In this document: positions 8,102-16,900 of the stretch, piece after piece
How positions within the stretch are numbered: the stretch's first letter is position 1
Layout of the letters: every line of letters begins with the position of its first letter
Origin: Arcicella aurantiaca
Lineage (GTDB): Bacteria > Bacteroidota > Bacteroidia > Cytophagales > Spirosomataceae
NCBI RefSeq assembly: GCF_003148625.1
Contig: NZ_QGGO01000010.1
Span: 112,584-176,583, forward strand
DNA: 64,000 nucleotides
Reading direction: 5' to 3'
The notes under the pieces: generated by a model
Database searches by the model: none
Told to the model about the DNA's origin: nothing
The model's input: the letters and a program-made list of their open reading frames with translations, nothing else
Program-made: the position numbers and the translations under genes

Positions 8102-9499
8102 ATGCTCAGTTTTTTTAAGGTAAATGCAGTTTACCAAATTTTCAGTTTATTGATTTTGCTTATACTTATCCGTGTACCTGTGTATTTGGTGGGTCTGCCC
8201 GAGCTAATTCCAGAATTGCAATGGATGTTGGTTGGCGAGCAAATCAATAAAGGCTTCGTGATGTATTCTGAGATTTGGGATAACACCGCCCCGCTTTCGG
8301 CTTTGGTTTATGCTGGACTTGACGGTATTTTTGGGCGTTCGCAAACGGTTTATCAATTGGCTGCTTTGGCGGTGGCATCATTTCAAGTTATTTATTTCAA
8401 TGTGGTAATTAATAATCGTGACATTTTTGCCAAACGTAATTATGTTCCGGGTTTAATTTATTTGCTTTTCCTCAATATTTCCTTCGACTGTTGTACGCTT
8501 TCGCCCGTTTTGATGGCGACGACTTTTGTATTAATGGCATTTGGAACAATGGTACGTCAAATTAGTCGTTTGCAAGCAACAGATGAGGTTTTTGAGATTG
8601 GGTTTCTTATTGGTGTGGCTTCCTTGTTTTATCCCCCTGCTTGTATTTTCATTCTTTGGGCGGTTGCTTCAATGCTATTCTTTAGTGGGGCAACACTGCG
8701 TCAACATTCATTATCAATCTTTGGTTTTTTGTTTCCGTTGTTGCTAACCGCTTTATTTTTCTATCTCGACGGAACATTTGAAGCATTTTCAAGAAATTTC
8801 ATTTCATCGGTTTTCCAAATCAGACAATATAACCTCAACGACTTCAAAACGCTTTTAGCAACCTTGCTTTTACCTTTTGGCTTAGGAATTTTAGGTTTTT
8901 TGAGATTAGTAAATGCTTTCGGTTTCAATAACTTTCAAATCCGTTGTCAGCAAGTAATGATGCTTTGGGCAATTGCAGGAATTGTTTCCATTGGTCTTAT
9001 GCCATTTTTAGCACCTATGCAATTCATCATTTTTGTGCCTGCTTGGGCATTTTTCACCATTAATTTTTTCAATACATTCAAAAAGCAATGGTTGGCAGAA
9101 TTGATATTTCTGGGTACATTCGGAGCTATTTTATTGATTCATTATCAAGCTGTTTATGCCACAGGTTCAGAAGGTTTTGTTCAGTTGAAAAACCTAAAAT
9201 TAGGGCAAAAAACGGATATAAAAATCCAAAACAAAAGAGTTTTAGTATTGGGCGATGGCATGGAAGAATACAAAAACAACTATGCCGCTACACCTTATTT
9301 GAACTGGAATTTAGCCAAATATGAATTAGAAAATCTCGATAATTACGATAATGTAATCAGTATTCTTCGCAATTTTGAGAAAGATTCTCCCGAAATTATT
9401 ATTGACAAAGTAAACCTTGCTCCCAAACTTTTTAAAAGAATTCCTGCTTTAGAAAGACGCTATAAATTGGTAGAAAAAGGTGTTTATAAGCGAGTTTAA
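8102..9499 (+). CDS. Polytopic membrane protein (DUF6427-like)
   Basis: A 465-residue integral membrane protein with about ten hydrophobic segments up to residue 360 and a soluble C-terminal tail (KTDIKIQNKRVLVLGDGMEEYKN and onward). The start MLSFFKVNAVYQIFSLLILL, with LPELIPELQWMLVGE after the first helix, resembles the Bacteroidota DUF6427 proteins, but this is recognition by pattern and not certain. No catalytic motif is visible. The following gene (9644) also encodes a membrane protein, but a repeat-filled 144-nt gap separates them. Confidence 0.75.
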   Translation: MLSFFKVNAVYQIFSLLILLILIRVPVYLVGLPELIPELQWMLVGEQINKGFVMYSEIWDNTAPLSALVYAGLDGIFGRSQTVYQLAALAVASFQVIYFNVVINNRDIFAKRNYVPGLIYLLFLNISFDCCTLSPVLMATTFVLMAFGTMVRQISRLQATDEVFEIGFLIGVASLFYPPACIFILWAVASMLFFSGATLRQHSLSIFGFLFPLLLTALFFYLDGTFEAFSRNFISSVFQIRQYNLNDFKTLLATLLLPFGLGILGFLRLVNAFGFNNFQIRCQQVMMLWAIAGIVSIGLMPFLAPMQFIIFVPAWAFFTINFFNTFKKQWLAELIFLGTFGAILLIHYQAVYATGSEGFVQLKNLKLGQKTDIKIQNKRVLVLGDGMEEYKNNYAATPYLNWNLAKYELENLDNYDNVISILRNFEKDSPEIIIDKVNLAPKLFKRIPALERRYKLVEKGVYKRV

Positions 9500-9516
9500 G
9501 GTTTTTTGTTTTATTC

Positions 9517-9621
9517 TCTGTTTTGTCATTGCGAGGCACGAAGCAATCTGTTAGCTTACGAGAGAAAAAAAATTCATACTTGTTTTATCTGTTTTGTCAT
9601 TGCGAGGTACGAAGCAATGAC
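9517..9621. repeat. Two direct copies of a 'GTCATTGCGAGG' palindromic repeat
   Basis: Copies at 9517-9547 and 9588-9621 begin with the same 20 bp (tctgttttgtcattgcgagg) and are 71 bp apart. The second is a full hairpin: gtcattgc ... gcaatgac. This repeat type is scattered in many bacterial genomes. An open frame reads through it in front of the next gene (giving CHCEARS and VIARYEA), which is why I place that gene's start downstream. Confidence 0.75.
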
Positions 9622-9643
9622 AACACTCAAACCCACAAAACCC

Positions 9644-10816
9644 ATGAAAGCCTATAATCCACAATGGTCAGCCAATGAATCAACTCAACAAACTGCTCAG
9701 AAGTGGTTTAGAATCGGCTTTTTACGTCAGGAGCAAGTCTTAGAAGTTCAAAAAACTTATCCCTTAGATTTCTATAATCCAAGTGGTTTCTTGAAAATTG
9801 GACTCTTCATTTTCACCATTTTAGCGGCTTCATTTTCTACAAGTATTATGACATTATTTTTTATTGCTCCTTTTCAAAGCAATGAAAAAATGGCTATTAT
9901 CATCGAAGCCTTTGTTATCGGAATAGTATTTACTTTTGTTCTTGAATCACTTATTAAAAGCCGAAAACTGTATCATTCTGGTATCGACAATGCTTTGCTT
10001 TACATGGCTTTAGGGGCATTTTGTACCGCTATTTTCTTTATTTTTGAACAATCTCACCCTGCTACTTGGCTTTTTTTGTTGATTTTTCTCCCATTTTTCA
10101 TCATTTCCGTTATTCGCTACGCTGATTTAGTCGTTTGTTGTATTTCGTTTTTTTTAACGTTATCCATACTTATTAGTTTGGCACTAACTTCTACTTGGGG
10201 AAAAACATTCTTGCCATTTATCGTCATGATATTTTCCGTTGGAATTTATTTTCTAATTAAAAGACTCAGCAAACGAGACGATTATTTGTACTACGAACAA
10301 TGTCTGGGTATTGCTAAAACGCTTTCCTTAGTATGTTTTTATTTAGGTGGAAATTATTGGGTGGTTAGAGAAGGCAATGCACTCATTAACGATTTATCGG
10401 GGGCTGCTTCCCCACAAATTGCCTTTGCTCCTGTATTTTATTCCTTCACTTTAATAATTCCTTTCGCTTATATTTTCTTCGGATTACGCAATCGTGACCG
10501 TCTGATACTCATCATTGGAATGCTTACTGCTGGATTTTCCGTATTTACCTATCGCTATTATTTTGGATTTCTTCCTACCGAAATGGCTCTAACCATAAGT
10601 GGATTTTTATTAATTGCTTTATCAGGTGGATTGATTTATTACCTTAAAAATAATAAAAATGGTTTCACTTATCAGCCAGATGATGAACGAGAAGGCATGA
10701 ATTTAGAAGCCTTATTGATGTCAGAAGTTGTTCAGTCGAAAATTCCACAACAAGGTGAAACTTTTCGTTTCGGTGGTGGTGATACTGGCGGCGGTGGTGC
10801 AGGCACGACTTATTAA
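9644..10816 (+). CDS. Polytopic membrane protein with glycine-rich C-terminal tail
   Basis: The chosen start (MKAYNPQWSANESTQQ) gives 390 residues. The frame is open from 9506, but that extension is encoded by the palindromic repeats; ATG 9617 is the other possible start. A soluble N terminus of about 50 residues is followed by about ten membrane segments. The last 40 residues are soluble and end FRFGGGDTGGGGAGTTY. Gly-rich tails of this sort also end TPM/DUF2207-type membrane proteins, so it may expose the tail for interaction. Its general plan resembles the DUF2157 protein at 15372-16340. No function can be assigned. Confidence 0.7.
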   Translation: MKAYNPQWSANESTQQTAQKWFRIGFLRQEQVLEVQKTYPLDFYNPSGFLKIGLFIFTILAASFSTSIMTLFFIAPFQSNEKMAIIIEAFVIGIVFTFVLESLIKSRKLYHSGIDNALLYMALGAFCTAIFFIFEQSHPATWLFLLIFLPFFIISVIRYADLVVCCISFFLTLSILISLALTSTWGKTFLPFIVMIFSVGIYFLIKRLSKRDDYLYYEQCLGIAKTLSLVCFYLGGNYWVVREGNALINDLSGAASPQIAFAPVFYSFTLIIPFAYIFFGLRNRDRLILIIGMLTAGFSVFTYRYYFGFLPTEMALTISGFLLIALSGGLIYYLKNNKNGFTYQPDDEREGMNLEALLMSEVVQSKIPQQGETFRFGGGDTGGGGAGTTY

Positions 10817-10890
10817 TTTTATAATTTTTAAAATAAAAAATAGAACATTTTTGTAATTTTTTAAGGAAAAACACTCATTTTATTGACTTA

Positions 10891-10922
10891 TTTCGTGAAT
10901 TATTTTCAAAAATGTATATTTG
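10891..10922 (+). promoter_or_regulatory. Candidate Bacteroidota-type promoter for pgk
   Basis: TATATTTG at 10915-10922 matches the -7 consensus TAnnTTTG exactly. TTTC at 10891-10894, 20 nt upstream, is a 3/4 match to the -33 TTTG box. The predicted transcript would carry a leader of about 150 nt containing the repeat hairpin at 10925-11068. Confidence 0.35.
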
Positions 10923-10924
10923 GT

Positions 10925-11068
10925 CTTTAGTTATTGGTTACTGGTAAATTGGTTATTAGCGTATTGATTGTTTAACTATTAAAGATTAGTCAAACTTGGC
11001 TTTTCAAAAATAGCCAATCACTAATAACAGATAACAGATAACCAATCTACCAATAACCAATTCCCAAT
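10925..11068. repeat. Dispersed 'TTAGTTATTGG' inverted repeat in the pgk leader
   Basis: The left part contains ctttagttattggttactgg and aattggttattag. The right part contains ccaatcactaataacag, ataaccaatc and ccaataaccaattccc. The two halves are largely complementary. It belongs to the same family as 7998-8095 and 12277-12332. Confidence 0.6.
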
Positions 11069-11081
11069 TATAAACTAACAA

Positions 11082-12269
11082 ATGAAAACTGTCAACTCTT
11101 ACAATTTTGCTGGCAAACGTGCCTTAGTTCGTGTAGATTTTAACGTTCCTTTGAACGAACGTTTTGAAATTACAGACGACACTCGTATCAAAGCTACTAT
11201 TCCTACAATCACAAAGATTTTAAATGATGGAGGTTCGGTAATTTTGATGTCGCACTTAGGTCGTCCGAAAGATGGCCCAACTGACAAATACTCACTTAAA
11301 CACCTTGTTACACCGCTTTCAGTGGTATTTGGTCGTCCAGTAAAATTTGCAGATGATTGCATCGGAGAATCTGCTCTTGAGCAAGCTTCTGCTTTACAAG
11401 GAGGTGAAATTTTATTATTAGAAAACTTACGTTTTTACAAAGAAGAAGAAAAAGGAAATGTTGAATTTGCTGAGAAATTGTCAAAATTAGGCGATGTTTG
11501 GGTAAATGATGCTTTCGGTACAGCTCACAGAGCTCACGCTTCTACGGCAGTTATTGGTCAATTTTTCCAAGACAGAGTTTCAGGCTTTGTAATGCAGGCT
11601 GAAATCGACAATGCACAAAGAGTTTTAGAACACGCTGATAGACCATTCACGGCTATTATGGGTGGGTCAAAAGTTTCTGATAAAATTTTATTGATTGAAA
11701 AATTATTGGATAAAGTTGATAACCTTATCATTGGTGGTGGTATGACTTATACTTTCACATTAGCGGAAGGTGGTAAAATTGGTAAATCAATCTCTGAGCC
11801 AGATAAAGTAGAATTAGCAAAAGAGCTTTTGAAAAAAGCGGAAGAAAAAGGCGTAAAAATTTATATGCCAGTTGATAATTTATGTGCTGATAAATTCTCA
11901 AATGATGCCAATCGTCAAGTAGTAGCAACTGGTGAAATTCCTGATGGATGGGAAGGTTTAGACATCGGTCCAGAATCAGCAAAATTATTCAAAACGGTTA
12001 TCGAATCTTCAAAAACTATTCTTTGGAATGGTCCAATGGGCGTTTTTGAATTCCCTAACTTCGCAAACGGAACAAATGCTATTGCTGATGCAGTAGTAAA
12101 AGCAACTGAAGAAAATGGTGCATTCTCATTGATTGGTGGTGGAGATTCAGCTTCAGCAGTAAACAATGCAGGTTATGGCGACCGTGTTTCTTATGTATCA
12201 ACAGGCGGTGGTGCTTTGTTGGAATACATGGAAGGTAAAACTTTACCAGGTGTAGCTGCTTTAATGTAG
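11082..12269 (+). CDS. pgk: Phosphoglycerate kinase
   Basis: A 395-residue cytosolic glycolytic enzyme that interconverts 1,3-bisphosphoglycerate plus ADP and 3-phosphoglycerate plus ATP. Both lobes are complete. N-terminal substrate-binding motifs are [30 protein letters not shown] and [13 protein letters not shown]-terminal nucleotide motifs are [20 protein letters not shown] and [10 protein letters not shown]. Length is normal. Base composition at the third codon position looks more ordered than in neighbouring genes, as expected for a highly expressed gene. The chain ends VAALM-stop, with the stop read in GTAG directly against the inverted repeat that follows. Confidence 0.98.
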   Translation: MKTVNSYNFAGKRALVRVDFNVPLNERFEITDDTRIKATIPTITKILNDGGSVILMSHLGRPKDGPTDKYSLKHLVTPLSVVFGRPVKFADDCIGESALEQASALQGGEILLLENLRFYKEEEKGNVEFAEKLSKLGDVWVNDAFGTAHRAHASTAVIGQFFQDRVSGFVMQAEIDNAQRVLEHADRPFTAIMGGSKVSDKILLIEKLLDKVDNLIIGGGMTYTFTLAEGGKIGKSISEPDKVELAKELLKKAEEKGVKIYMPVDNLCADKFSNDANRQVVATGEIPDGWEGLDIGPESAKLFKTVIESSKTILWNGPMGVFEFPNFANGTNAIADAVVKATEENGAFSLIGGGDSASAVNNAGYGDRVSYVSTGGGALLEYMEGKTLPGVAALM

Positions 12270-12276
12270 CAATTAG

Positions 12277-12332
12277 TTACTGGTTATTAGTTACTGGTTA
12301 CATCAATAAAACCAACAACTAATAACCAGTAA
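12277..12332. repeat. Perfect 16-bp inverted repeat after pgk (dispersed family, likely terminator)
   Basis: Arms ttactggttattagtt (12277-12292) and aactaataaccagtaa (12317-12332) are perfectly complementary with a 24-nt loop. More copies of the same words extend to about 12350. Position and symmetry fit a terminator, but the sequence family is dispersed through the window. Confidence 0.7.
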
Positions 12333-12514
12333 ACAATCACTAATAACCAACTTTCACTCCTGCCCCGACGCCTTGCGTTATTCCTCCTCTCAAATCCAAT
12401 TTCTTAGTATTCCCTTGATAACCATTTGGTAAATTTACTACGTAGATTTATTCAAAAGGAGCAGTTTTTCTACACAATACCCCCATTCGCCAAAAACAAA
12501 CTGAAAGCTAATAC

Positions 12515-12702
12515 CAGTTTTAAATATTCGGTGCGTATTTTACGGAAGTCCTCCTTCAAAAGGCTACGGTTTATACACAAGTGTTTGAATATCGGTCAAG
12601 CCTACGGCTTTTTTATTCTATAAATTTGTGTATAAACCGTAGCATTCAAAACGAAGACTTCCGTCGAAACTCATACACGCAATATCTTTTTAAAATTAGT
12701 AT
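12515..12702. repeat. Long nested inverted repeat (MITE-like element)
   Basis: Three nested levels of pairing are visible. Inner arms gctacggtttatacacaa (12563-12580) and its perfect complement (12626-12643) are 18 bp. Middle arms acggaagtc (12542-12550) and gacttccgt (12656-12664) are perfect. Outer segments around 12515-12540 and 12670-12702 are imperfectly complementary. Only spurious short reading frames lie inside. The remaining sequence of this 525-bp gap (12270-12794) holds the pgk repeat and the murF-alr upstream region. Confidence 0.7.
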
Positions 12703-12794
12703 AAACCCTAAATAATTATCTTTGAGGAAATAATGTTGAGTATATTCTTTCGTTATTACTCACTCAATCACCAATCAGTTAATCGCAAATAAAA

Positions 12795-15317
12795 GTGAAC
12801 TTCCAACAACTTCCAATACAAACCTCTGCTCAATATTTACTGAATGATAGCCGACAATTATCGTCACCACAACGTTCTATCTTCTTTGCAATCAAGGGTT
12901 TACATCATGATGGACACCAATTTTTAGATGACCTTTACCGAAAAGGAATCAGAGAGTTTGTCGTTGAACGTAATGCTCTCACTCCTACCCTTTTACGGGA
13001 ACTCGACCGTATGCCTGAGGCTAAAATTTGGCAAGTTGAAAACAGCATTTTGGCGATGCAAGAAGTTGCTAAGCGTCATCGAGAACAATATAATTTCCCG
13101 ATTATTGCCATTACAGGTAGCAACGGAAAGACGGTGGTTAAAGAATGGCTTTCGCAATTATTGAGCAATCGTTTCAAGGTGGTAAAAAGCCCAAAATCGT
13201 ACAATTCTCAAATTGGTGTGCCTTTGTCGGTTTGGCAAATGAACGAAACGCATAATTTAGGCATCTTTGAAGTTGGCATTTCTCGTCCAGAGGAAATGAC
13301 AAATCTTGAAAAAGTTGTTCAACCACAAATCGGGATTTTTACTAATATTGGCAATGCTCACAATGAATTTTTTGAAGGGAATTCTCAGAAAATCAGAGAG
13401 AAACTTTTACTTTTCAAAAATGCAAAACAACTCATTTATTGTGCCGATTACGTAGAAATTGATGAGATTATTAAGAAAGAGTTTTCTATTCAAAATCCTG
13501 ATTGTGAACTCATTAGTTGGTCGAGAATAGCACGTACCACAGGACTCTTTCCTGTGACTCAACACGGGAAAGATTCCCGTGCTACTGACATTCAAGCCAA
13601 TTGGATTACAGAATATCAAAACACCAAAGTAACACTTAATTTTCCTCAACAAACAGAAACTTTTGATGTTCCATTTACCGACGAAGCCTCTATTGAAAAC
13701 GCCATTCACTGTATTGTTACGCTTTGGCATTTAGGTTATAATTCGGTTGAAATTCAGGCACGTTTGCAGATACTTCGTCCTGTTTCTATGCGGTTAGAAT
13801 TGAAGCAAGGCATTAGAAACAATTATCTCATTGACGATACTTACAACAATGATTTAGCAGGTTTAAACATTGCGTTAAATTTCTTATCTCAGCAAAAACA
13901 GAGAAACAATAAAGTGCTGATTTTAAGCGATTTATTAGAAACAGGAATTCCAGAAAAAGACCTTTATTTACAGATTGCTCACCTCATAAAACAGCGTCAT
14001 CTCAACCAATTTATCGGTATCGGTGAAGTCATTTTTAGAAATAAATCGCTCTTCCAAAGTATTAAAAATAATACCGAAACTCAGATACAGTTTTTCAAAA
14101 CAACGGTTGAGTTTTTAGAAAGTGAAGCCTTAAAAAATATTCAAGAAAGTGTTATTTTGGTCAAAGGTGCAAGACGTTTTGGTTTTGAATCAATCGTAAA
14201 CCGTTTGGTACAAAAAACGCATCGGACGGTTTTAGAAATCAATCTTGATGCCGTGACAAACAACCTCAATTATTTTCGTGATAAAATTGGTCAAAAAACC
14301 AAAATCATGGTCATGGTCAAGGCTTTTGCGTATGGTTCGGGCAGTACAGAAGTTGCCAATTTACTCCAATTTCATGGCGTTGATTATTTGGCGGTTGCCT
14401 ATACCGATGAAGGCGTTTCGCTTCGTCAAAATGGTATTTATTTGCCCATTATGGTCATGAATCCTTCTGAAAATGACTTTGAGCAATTGGTAGAATTTTC
14501 TCTTGAACCCGAAATTTATAATCCTAAAATATTAAAACAGTTTTCAGAATACATTGATAATCGCAATATTAGCTCAAAAATTCATCTAAAATTAGATACA
14601 GGAATGCACCGTTTGGGTTTTGAACAAGAACAATTGCCCGAATTAATTGCAACCTTACAGTCGAATCCTAATCTTTGGGTTTCTACTATTTTCAGCCATT
14701 TAGCGGCGGCAGACGAAGACAAATTTGATGATTTTACGCTTCATCAAGTAGAAGAATTTACCAAAATGTCGAACCAAATTTCTGAGGCTATTGGTTATGT
14801 TCCGTCTCGACATTTAGCCAATTCCGCAGGTATTGCTCGCTTCCCAGAAGCCCGCATGGATATGGTGCGTTTGGGCGTTGGTTTATACGGTTTGGCGGCA
14901 AAACCCGAAGACCAAGAAAACCTAATGACCGTAGGAACATTAAAAACAGTAATTTCTCAAATAAAACATATAAAAAACTCAGATACAGTTGGTTACGGCA
15001 GAAAAGGCGAATTAACGAGAGATACTAAAACCGCTACCATTGCCATTGGATACGCCGATGGTTTCGACCGTCGATTTAGTCGTGGTGTAGGTGAAGTATT
15101 GATTCACGGACACCGTTGCAAGGTCGTCGGAAATGTGTGTATGGATATGACGATGGTGGACGTAACGGACGTGCCACACGTACAAGAAGGCGACGAAGTA
15201 ATTATTTTTGGCAATGACCTGACGATGATTGAATTAGCCAATAAAATCGGCACAATTGCCTACGAAATATTGACGAGTGTTAGCCAAAGAGTAAAACGAG
15301 TTTTTTATCAAATGTAG
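12795..15317 (+). CDS. murF-alr: Bifunctional UDP-MurNAc-tripeptide:D-Ala-D-Ala ligase / alanine racemase
   Basis: An 840-residue fusion of two peptidoglycan-precursor enzymes, a known arrangement in Bacteroidota. The MurF part (about residues 1-455) adds D-Ala-D-Ala to the UDP-MurNAc-tripeptide; its ATP loop is ITGSNGKTVVKEW (about 105-117). The alanine racemase part (about 470-840) makes D-alanine; the PLP lysine is K509 in VKAFAYGSG, and the second motif is AIGYADGFDRRFSRG. The start is GTG (gtgaacttccaacaac), since no ATG lies upstream in frame near the conserved N terminus. Residues about 245-264 are encoded by an in-frame palindromic repeat (see 13528-13585). The stop codon lies inside another palindrome (15314-15375). 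Confidence 0.95.
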   Translation: MNFQQLPIQTSAQYLLNDSRQLSSPQRSIFFAIKGLHHDGHQFLDDLYRKGIREFVVERNALTPTLLRELDRMPEAKIWQVENSILAMQEVAKRHREQYNFPIIAITGSNGKTVVKEWLSQLLSNRFKVVKSPKSYNSQIGVPLSVWQMNETHNLGIFEVGISRPEEMTNLEKVVQPQIGIFTNIGNAHNEFFEGNSQKIREKLLLFKNAKQLIYCADYVEIDEIIKKEFSIQNPDCELISWSRIARTTGLFPVTQHGKDSRATDIQANWITEYQNTKVTLNFPQQTETFDVPFTDEASIENAIHCIVTLWHLGYNSVEIQARLQILRPVSMRLELKQGIRNNYLIDDTYNNDLAGLNIALNFLSQQKQRNNKVLILSDLLETGIPEKDLYLQIAHLIKQRHLNQFIGIGEVIFRNKSLFQSIKNNTETQIQFFKTTVEFLESEALKNIQESVILVKGARRFGFESIVNRLVQKTHRTVLEINLDAVTNNLNYFRDKIGQKTKIMVMVKAFAYGSGSTEVANLLQFHGVDYLAVAYTDEGVSLRQNGIYLPIMVMNPSENDFEQLVEFSLEPEIYNPKILKQFSEYIDNRNISSKIHLKLDTGMHRLGFEQEQLPELIATLQSNPNLWVSTIFSHLAAADEDKFDDFTLHQVEEFTKMSNQISEAIGYVPSRHLANSAGIARFPEARMDMVRLGVGLYGLAAKPEDQENLMTVGTLKTVISQIKHIKNSDTVGYGRKGELTRDTKTATIAIGYADGFDRRFSRGVGEVLIHGHRCKVVGNVCMDMTMVDVTDVPHVQEGDEVIIFGNDLTMIELANKIGTIAYEILTSVSQRVKRVFYQM
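13528..13585. repeat. In-frame REP/BIME-like palindrome inside murF-alr
   Basis: The 57 bp from tagcacg (13528) to cgtgcta (13584) are imperfectly palindromic and contain two smaller hairpins: cacagga ... tcctgtg (13538-13556), preceded by GTAC, and cacgggaa ... ttcccgtg (13563-13581), followed by CTAC (GTAG on the other strand). This is the layout of two REP units in opposite orientation. The length is 19 codons, so the reading frame is kept; it encodes about ARTTGLFPVTQHGKDSRAT. Confidence 0.7.
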
Positions 15318-15375
15318 GGGCAAATAGCATTCGCCCAATATTATTCGATGACGGGCGAATGCTATTTGCCCCTAC
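15314..15375. repeat. Pair of inverted REP units overlapping two stop codons
   Basis: Arms at 15314-15336 and 15353-15375 are perfectly complementary over 23 bp. Each arm is GTAG followed by a small hairpin (GGGCAAAT ... ATTCGCCC, with one wobble). The murF-alr stop (15315-15317) is the TAG of the left GTAG. The stop of the convergent DUF2157 gene (15372-15374) is the TAG of the right GTAG. It should also act as a bidirectional terminator. Confidence 0.85.
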
Positions 15376-16340
15376 TTTAAAATCTTTTTAATATTCAATA
15401 GAAACATAATTACTCCCACGCCCGAAAGCAAAAAGTAGTACATCGCAAGAGAATATACGAGGTCATTATCGACTGAAAAGACCAATTTGAATAAAATATA
15501 AGTCAAGGCGATGTAGCCGTAAATTGTTCCCATCAAAAGGAAAATGTAGGATTGCGTTTTGCGGGCGTACAAGAATAATCCAACGCACAAAATCAGCGTA
15601 ATGAAGGCATAAATAAACCAAAGCGATTGGCTAAACATACCCGTCAAAGCAGCGATTAAAGTCAAATTACTGCCCAATAAAAGGTAGGTAAACGAAAAGT
15701 GTTTTTTCAGATTTTTGTATTCAGAAATTAAGCCCGTCGCCGATAATCCCAATCCCAAAACGATAGCAGTATTGATAAAATGCGGAGCCGAAAAATCATT
15801 TTGCGACAATACCGAAAGCGGAGCAATAGACACACCCACCCACGACGCAAAAGCCGTAATTGCCATAGAAAGTACTCCACGGTGGTCGAAAAGGTAAGCA
15901 CTAAAAAAGAATAAAATAGCGGGTAAAATTGTCACCAAGCCATATTTCGTACCAAATAAATCGTACTGAAATTGCAGATAACCCTCCAAAATCAAGAACG
16001 AAGTACAACCTAATAAAAGAGCAAAATCAGCGAAAGTATGGGCATTTTTAACCTCCTTCCAAGTAAAAGGCTGACGTTTCCAAAACACAAAACCAAAACA
16101 CGCCAAAGTAATCAACGCAATCAAAGCCACAATTACTCCGTGACCAATGGTGTCTAAATTTTGGTAAATCAACACGCCCAAACCACCCGTCAACAAAGTA
16201 ATTCCCAAATACAAGACCGTCCGCAATTCATAATGAAGCGAAAAGGGTTTCTGCTTTTCATACTCCAAAATAACAGCACTTTGTTCAGAAGAAATAATGC
16301 CTTTTTGTTGGAGGTCATGGAGGATTGTTTGGGTTTGCAT
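15372..16340 (-). CDS. DUF2157-type membrane protein
   Basis: A 322-residue integral membrane protein. The soluble N terminus (MQTQTILHDLQQKGIISSEQ ... YEKQKPFSLHYELR) is followed by about eight to ten helices, beginning VLYLGITLLTGGLGVLIYQN. That layout, a short alpha-helical N-terminal segment leading into a GxxxxGxG first helix, is typical of DUF2157, whose function is unknown. It is convergent with murF-alr, and its stop lies inside the shared REP pair. No operon partner is visible. Confidence 0.75.
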   Translation of the reverse strand: MQTQTILHDLQQKGIISSEQSAVILEYEKQKPFSLHYELRTVLYLGITLLTGGLGVLIYQNLDTIGHGVIVALIALITLACFGFVFWKRQPFTWKEVKNAHTFADFALLLGCTSFLILEGYLQFQYDLFGTKYGLVTILPAILFFFSAYLFDHRGVLSMAITAFASWVGVSIAPLSVLSQNDFSAPHFINTAIVLGLGLSATGLISEYKNLKKHFSFTYLLLGSNLTLIAALTGMFSQSLWFIYAFITLILCVGLFLYARKTQSYIFLLMGTIYGYIALTYILFKLVFSVDNDLVYSLAMYYFLLSGVGVIMFLLNIKKILK

Positions 16341-16539
16341 AGTTTTAAAAATTGGATTATAACGTGAAGATACCTAAAAAATATTCTCCTTCAAATATCA
16401 CAAAACTGTGGTAAATTTGGGAGTTCATCTATAATTATCAAAACAGTATTTCTATACATTGAAACCGCACTCAACTTGACACAAGATAATTTAACACCTA
16501 TATTTACAGAAGTTTCCCACCAACGTAAACGACATTGCC

Positions 16540-16710
16540 ATGACGATTGCAGACCAAATAAGAGAAGAAACATTTGAAAACACAACCTTTAATTATATAA
16601 AAGGTTTATGGGAAGATGGTAAAAAAGCAGCCTACATTGCCACCGTTTTCAAACTTCCTATTCAAAAAGTAGAAGAAATTATCCAAAAGATTAAAGCATC
16701 TTCCAATTAA
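16540..16710 (+). CDS. Small 56-residue protein with a predicted helix-turn-helix-like C terminus
   Basis: The sequence starts MTIADQIREETFENTT and ends EEIIQKIKASSN; a central segment reads GLWEDGKKAAYIATVFKLP. The KAAYIATVFKLPIQKVEEII stretch has the spacing of a helix-turn-helix. Similar segments end Rpn/PD-(D/E)XK transposase-family proteins, so it might be the surviving tail of such a protein rather than an independent gene (inference). The frame has a clean ATG and TAA, ordinary codon use and its own hairpin terminator 38 bp downstream, which favours a real gene. Confidence 0.55.
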   Translation: MTIADQIREETFENTTFNYIKGLWEDGKKAAYIATVFKLPIQKVEEIIQKIKASSN

Positions 16711-16747
16711 TTCCAAAAGCTCTAATCATAAACATACATCACATTTT

Positions 16748-16773
16748 AAGAGGTTTTACGACCTCTTTTTTTT
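16748..16773 (+). terminator. Rho-independent terminator
   Basis: aagaggt (16748-16754) pairs with acctctt across a short loop (tttacg) and is followed by a run of T. It terminates the 56-residue gene. Confidence 0.8.
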
Positions 16774-16900
16774 GTAGCTAAATAACTTAATTTCAGCTAT
16801 TTAAACATTGTTCATTTATCTCTATCTTTAAACCTACTCGACAATAATCACGTTCAAGAACCCACTAACCAATTTCTAATAACCAGTTACAAAATATTCC

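Noticed and set aside
9506-9643. N-terminal extension of the membrane protein at 9644
   Set aside because: The extension (CHCEARS, VIARYEA) is the translation of two palindromic repeats; a real start is more likely at 9644 or 9617.
12426-12623. 65-residue plus-strand frame before murF-alr
   Set aside because: It lies inside the nested palindrome at 12515-12702 and has no protein-like pattern.
12717-12724. TATCTTTG box upstream of murF-alr
   Set aside because: No matching -33 element at suitable distance.
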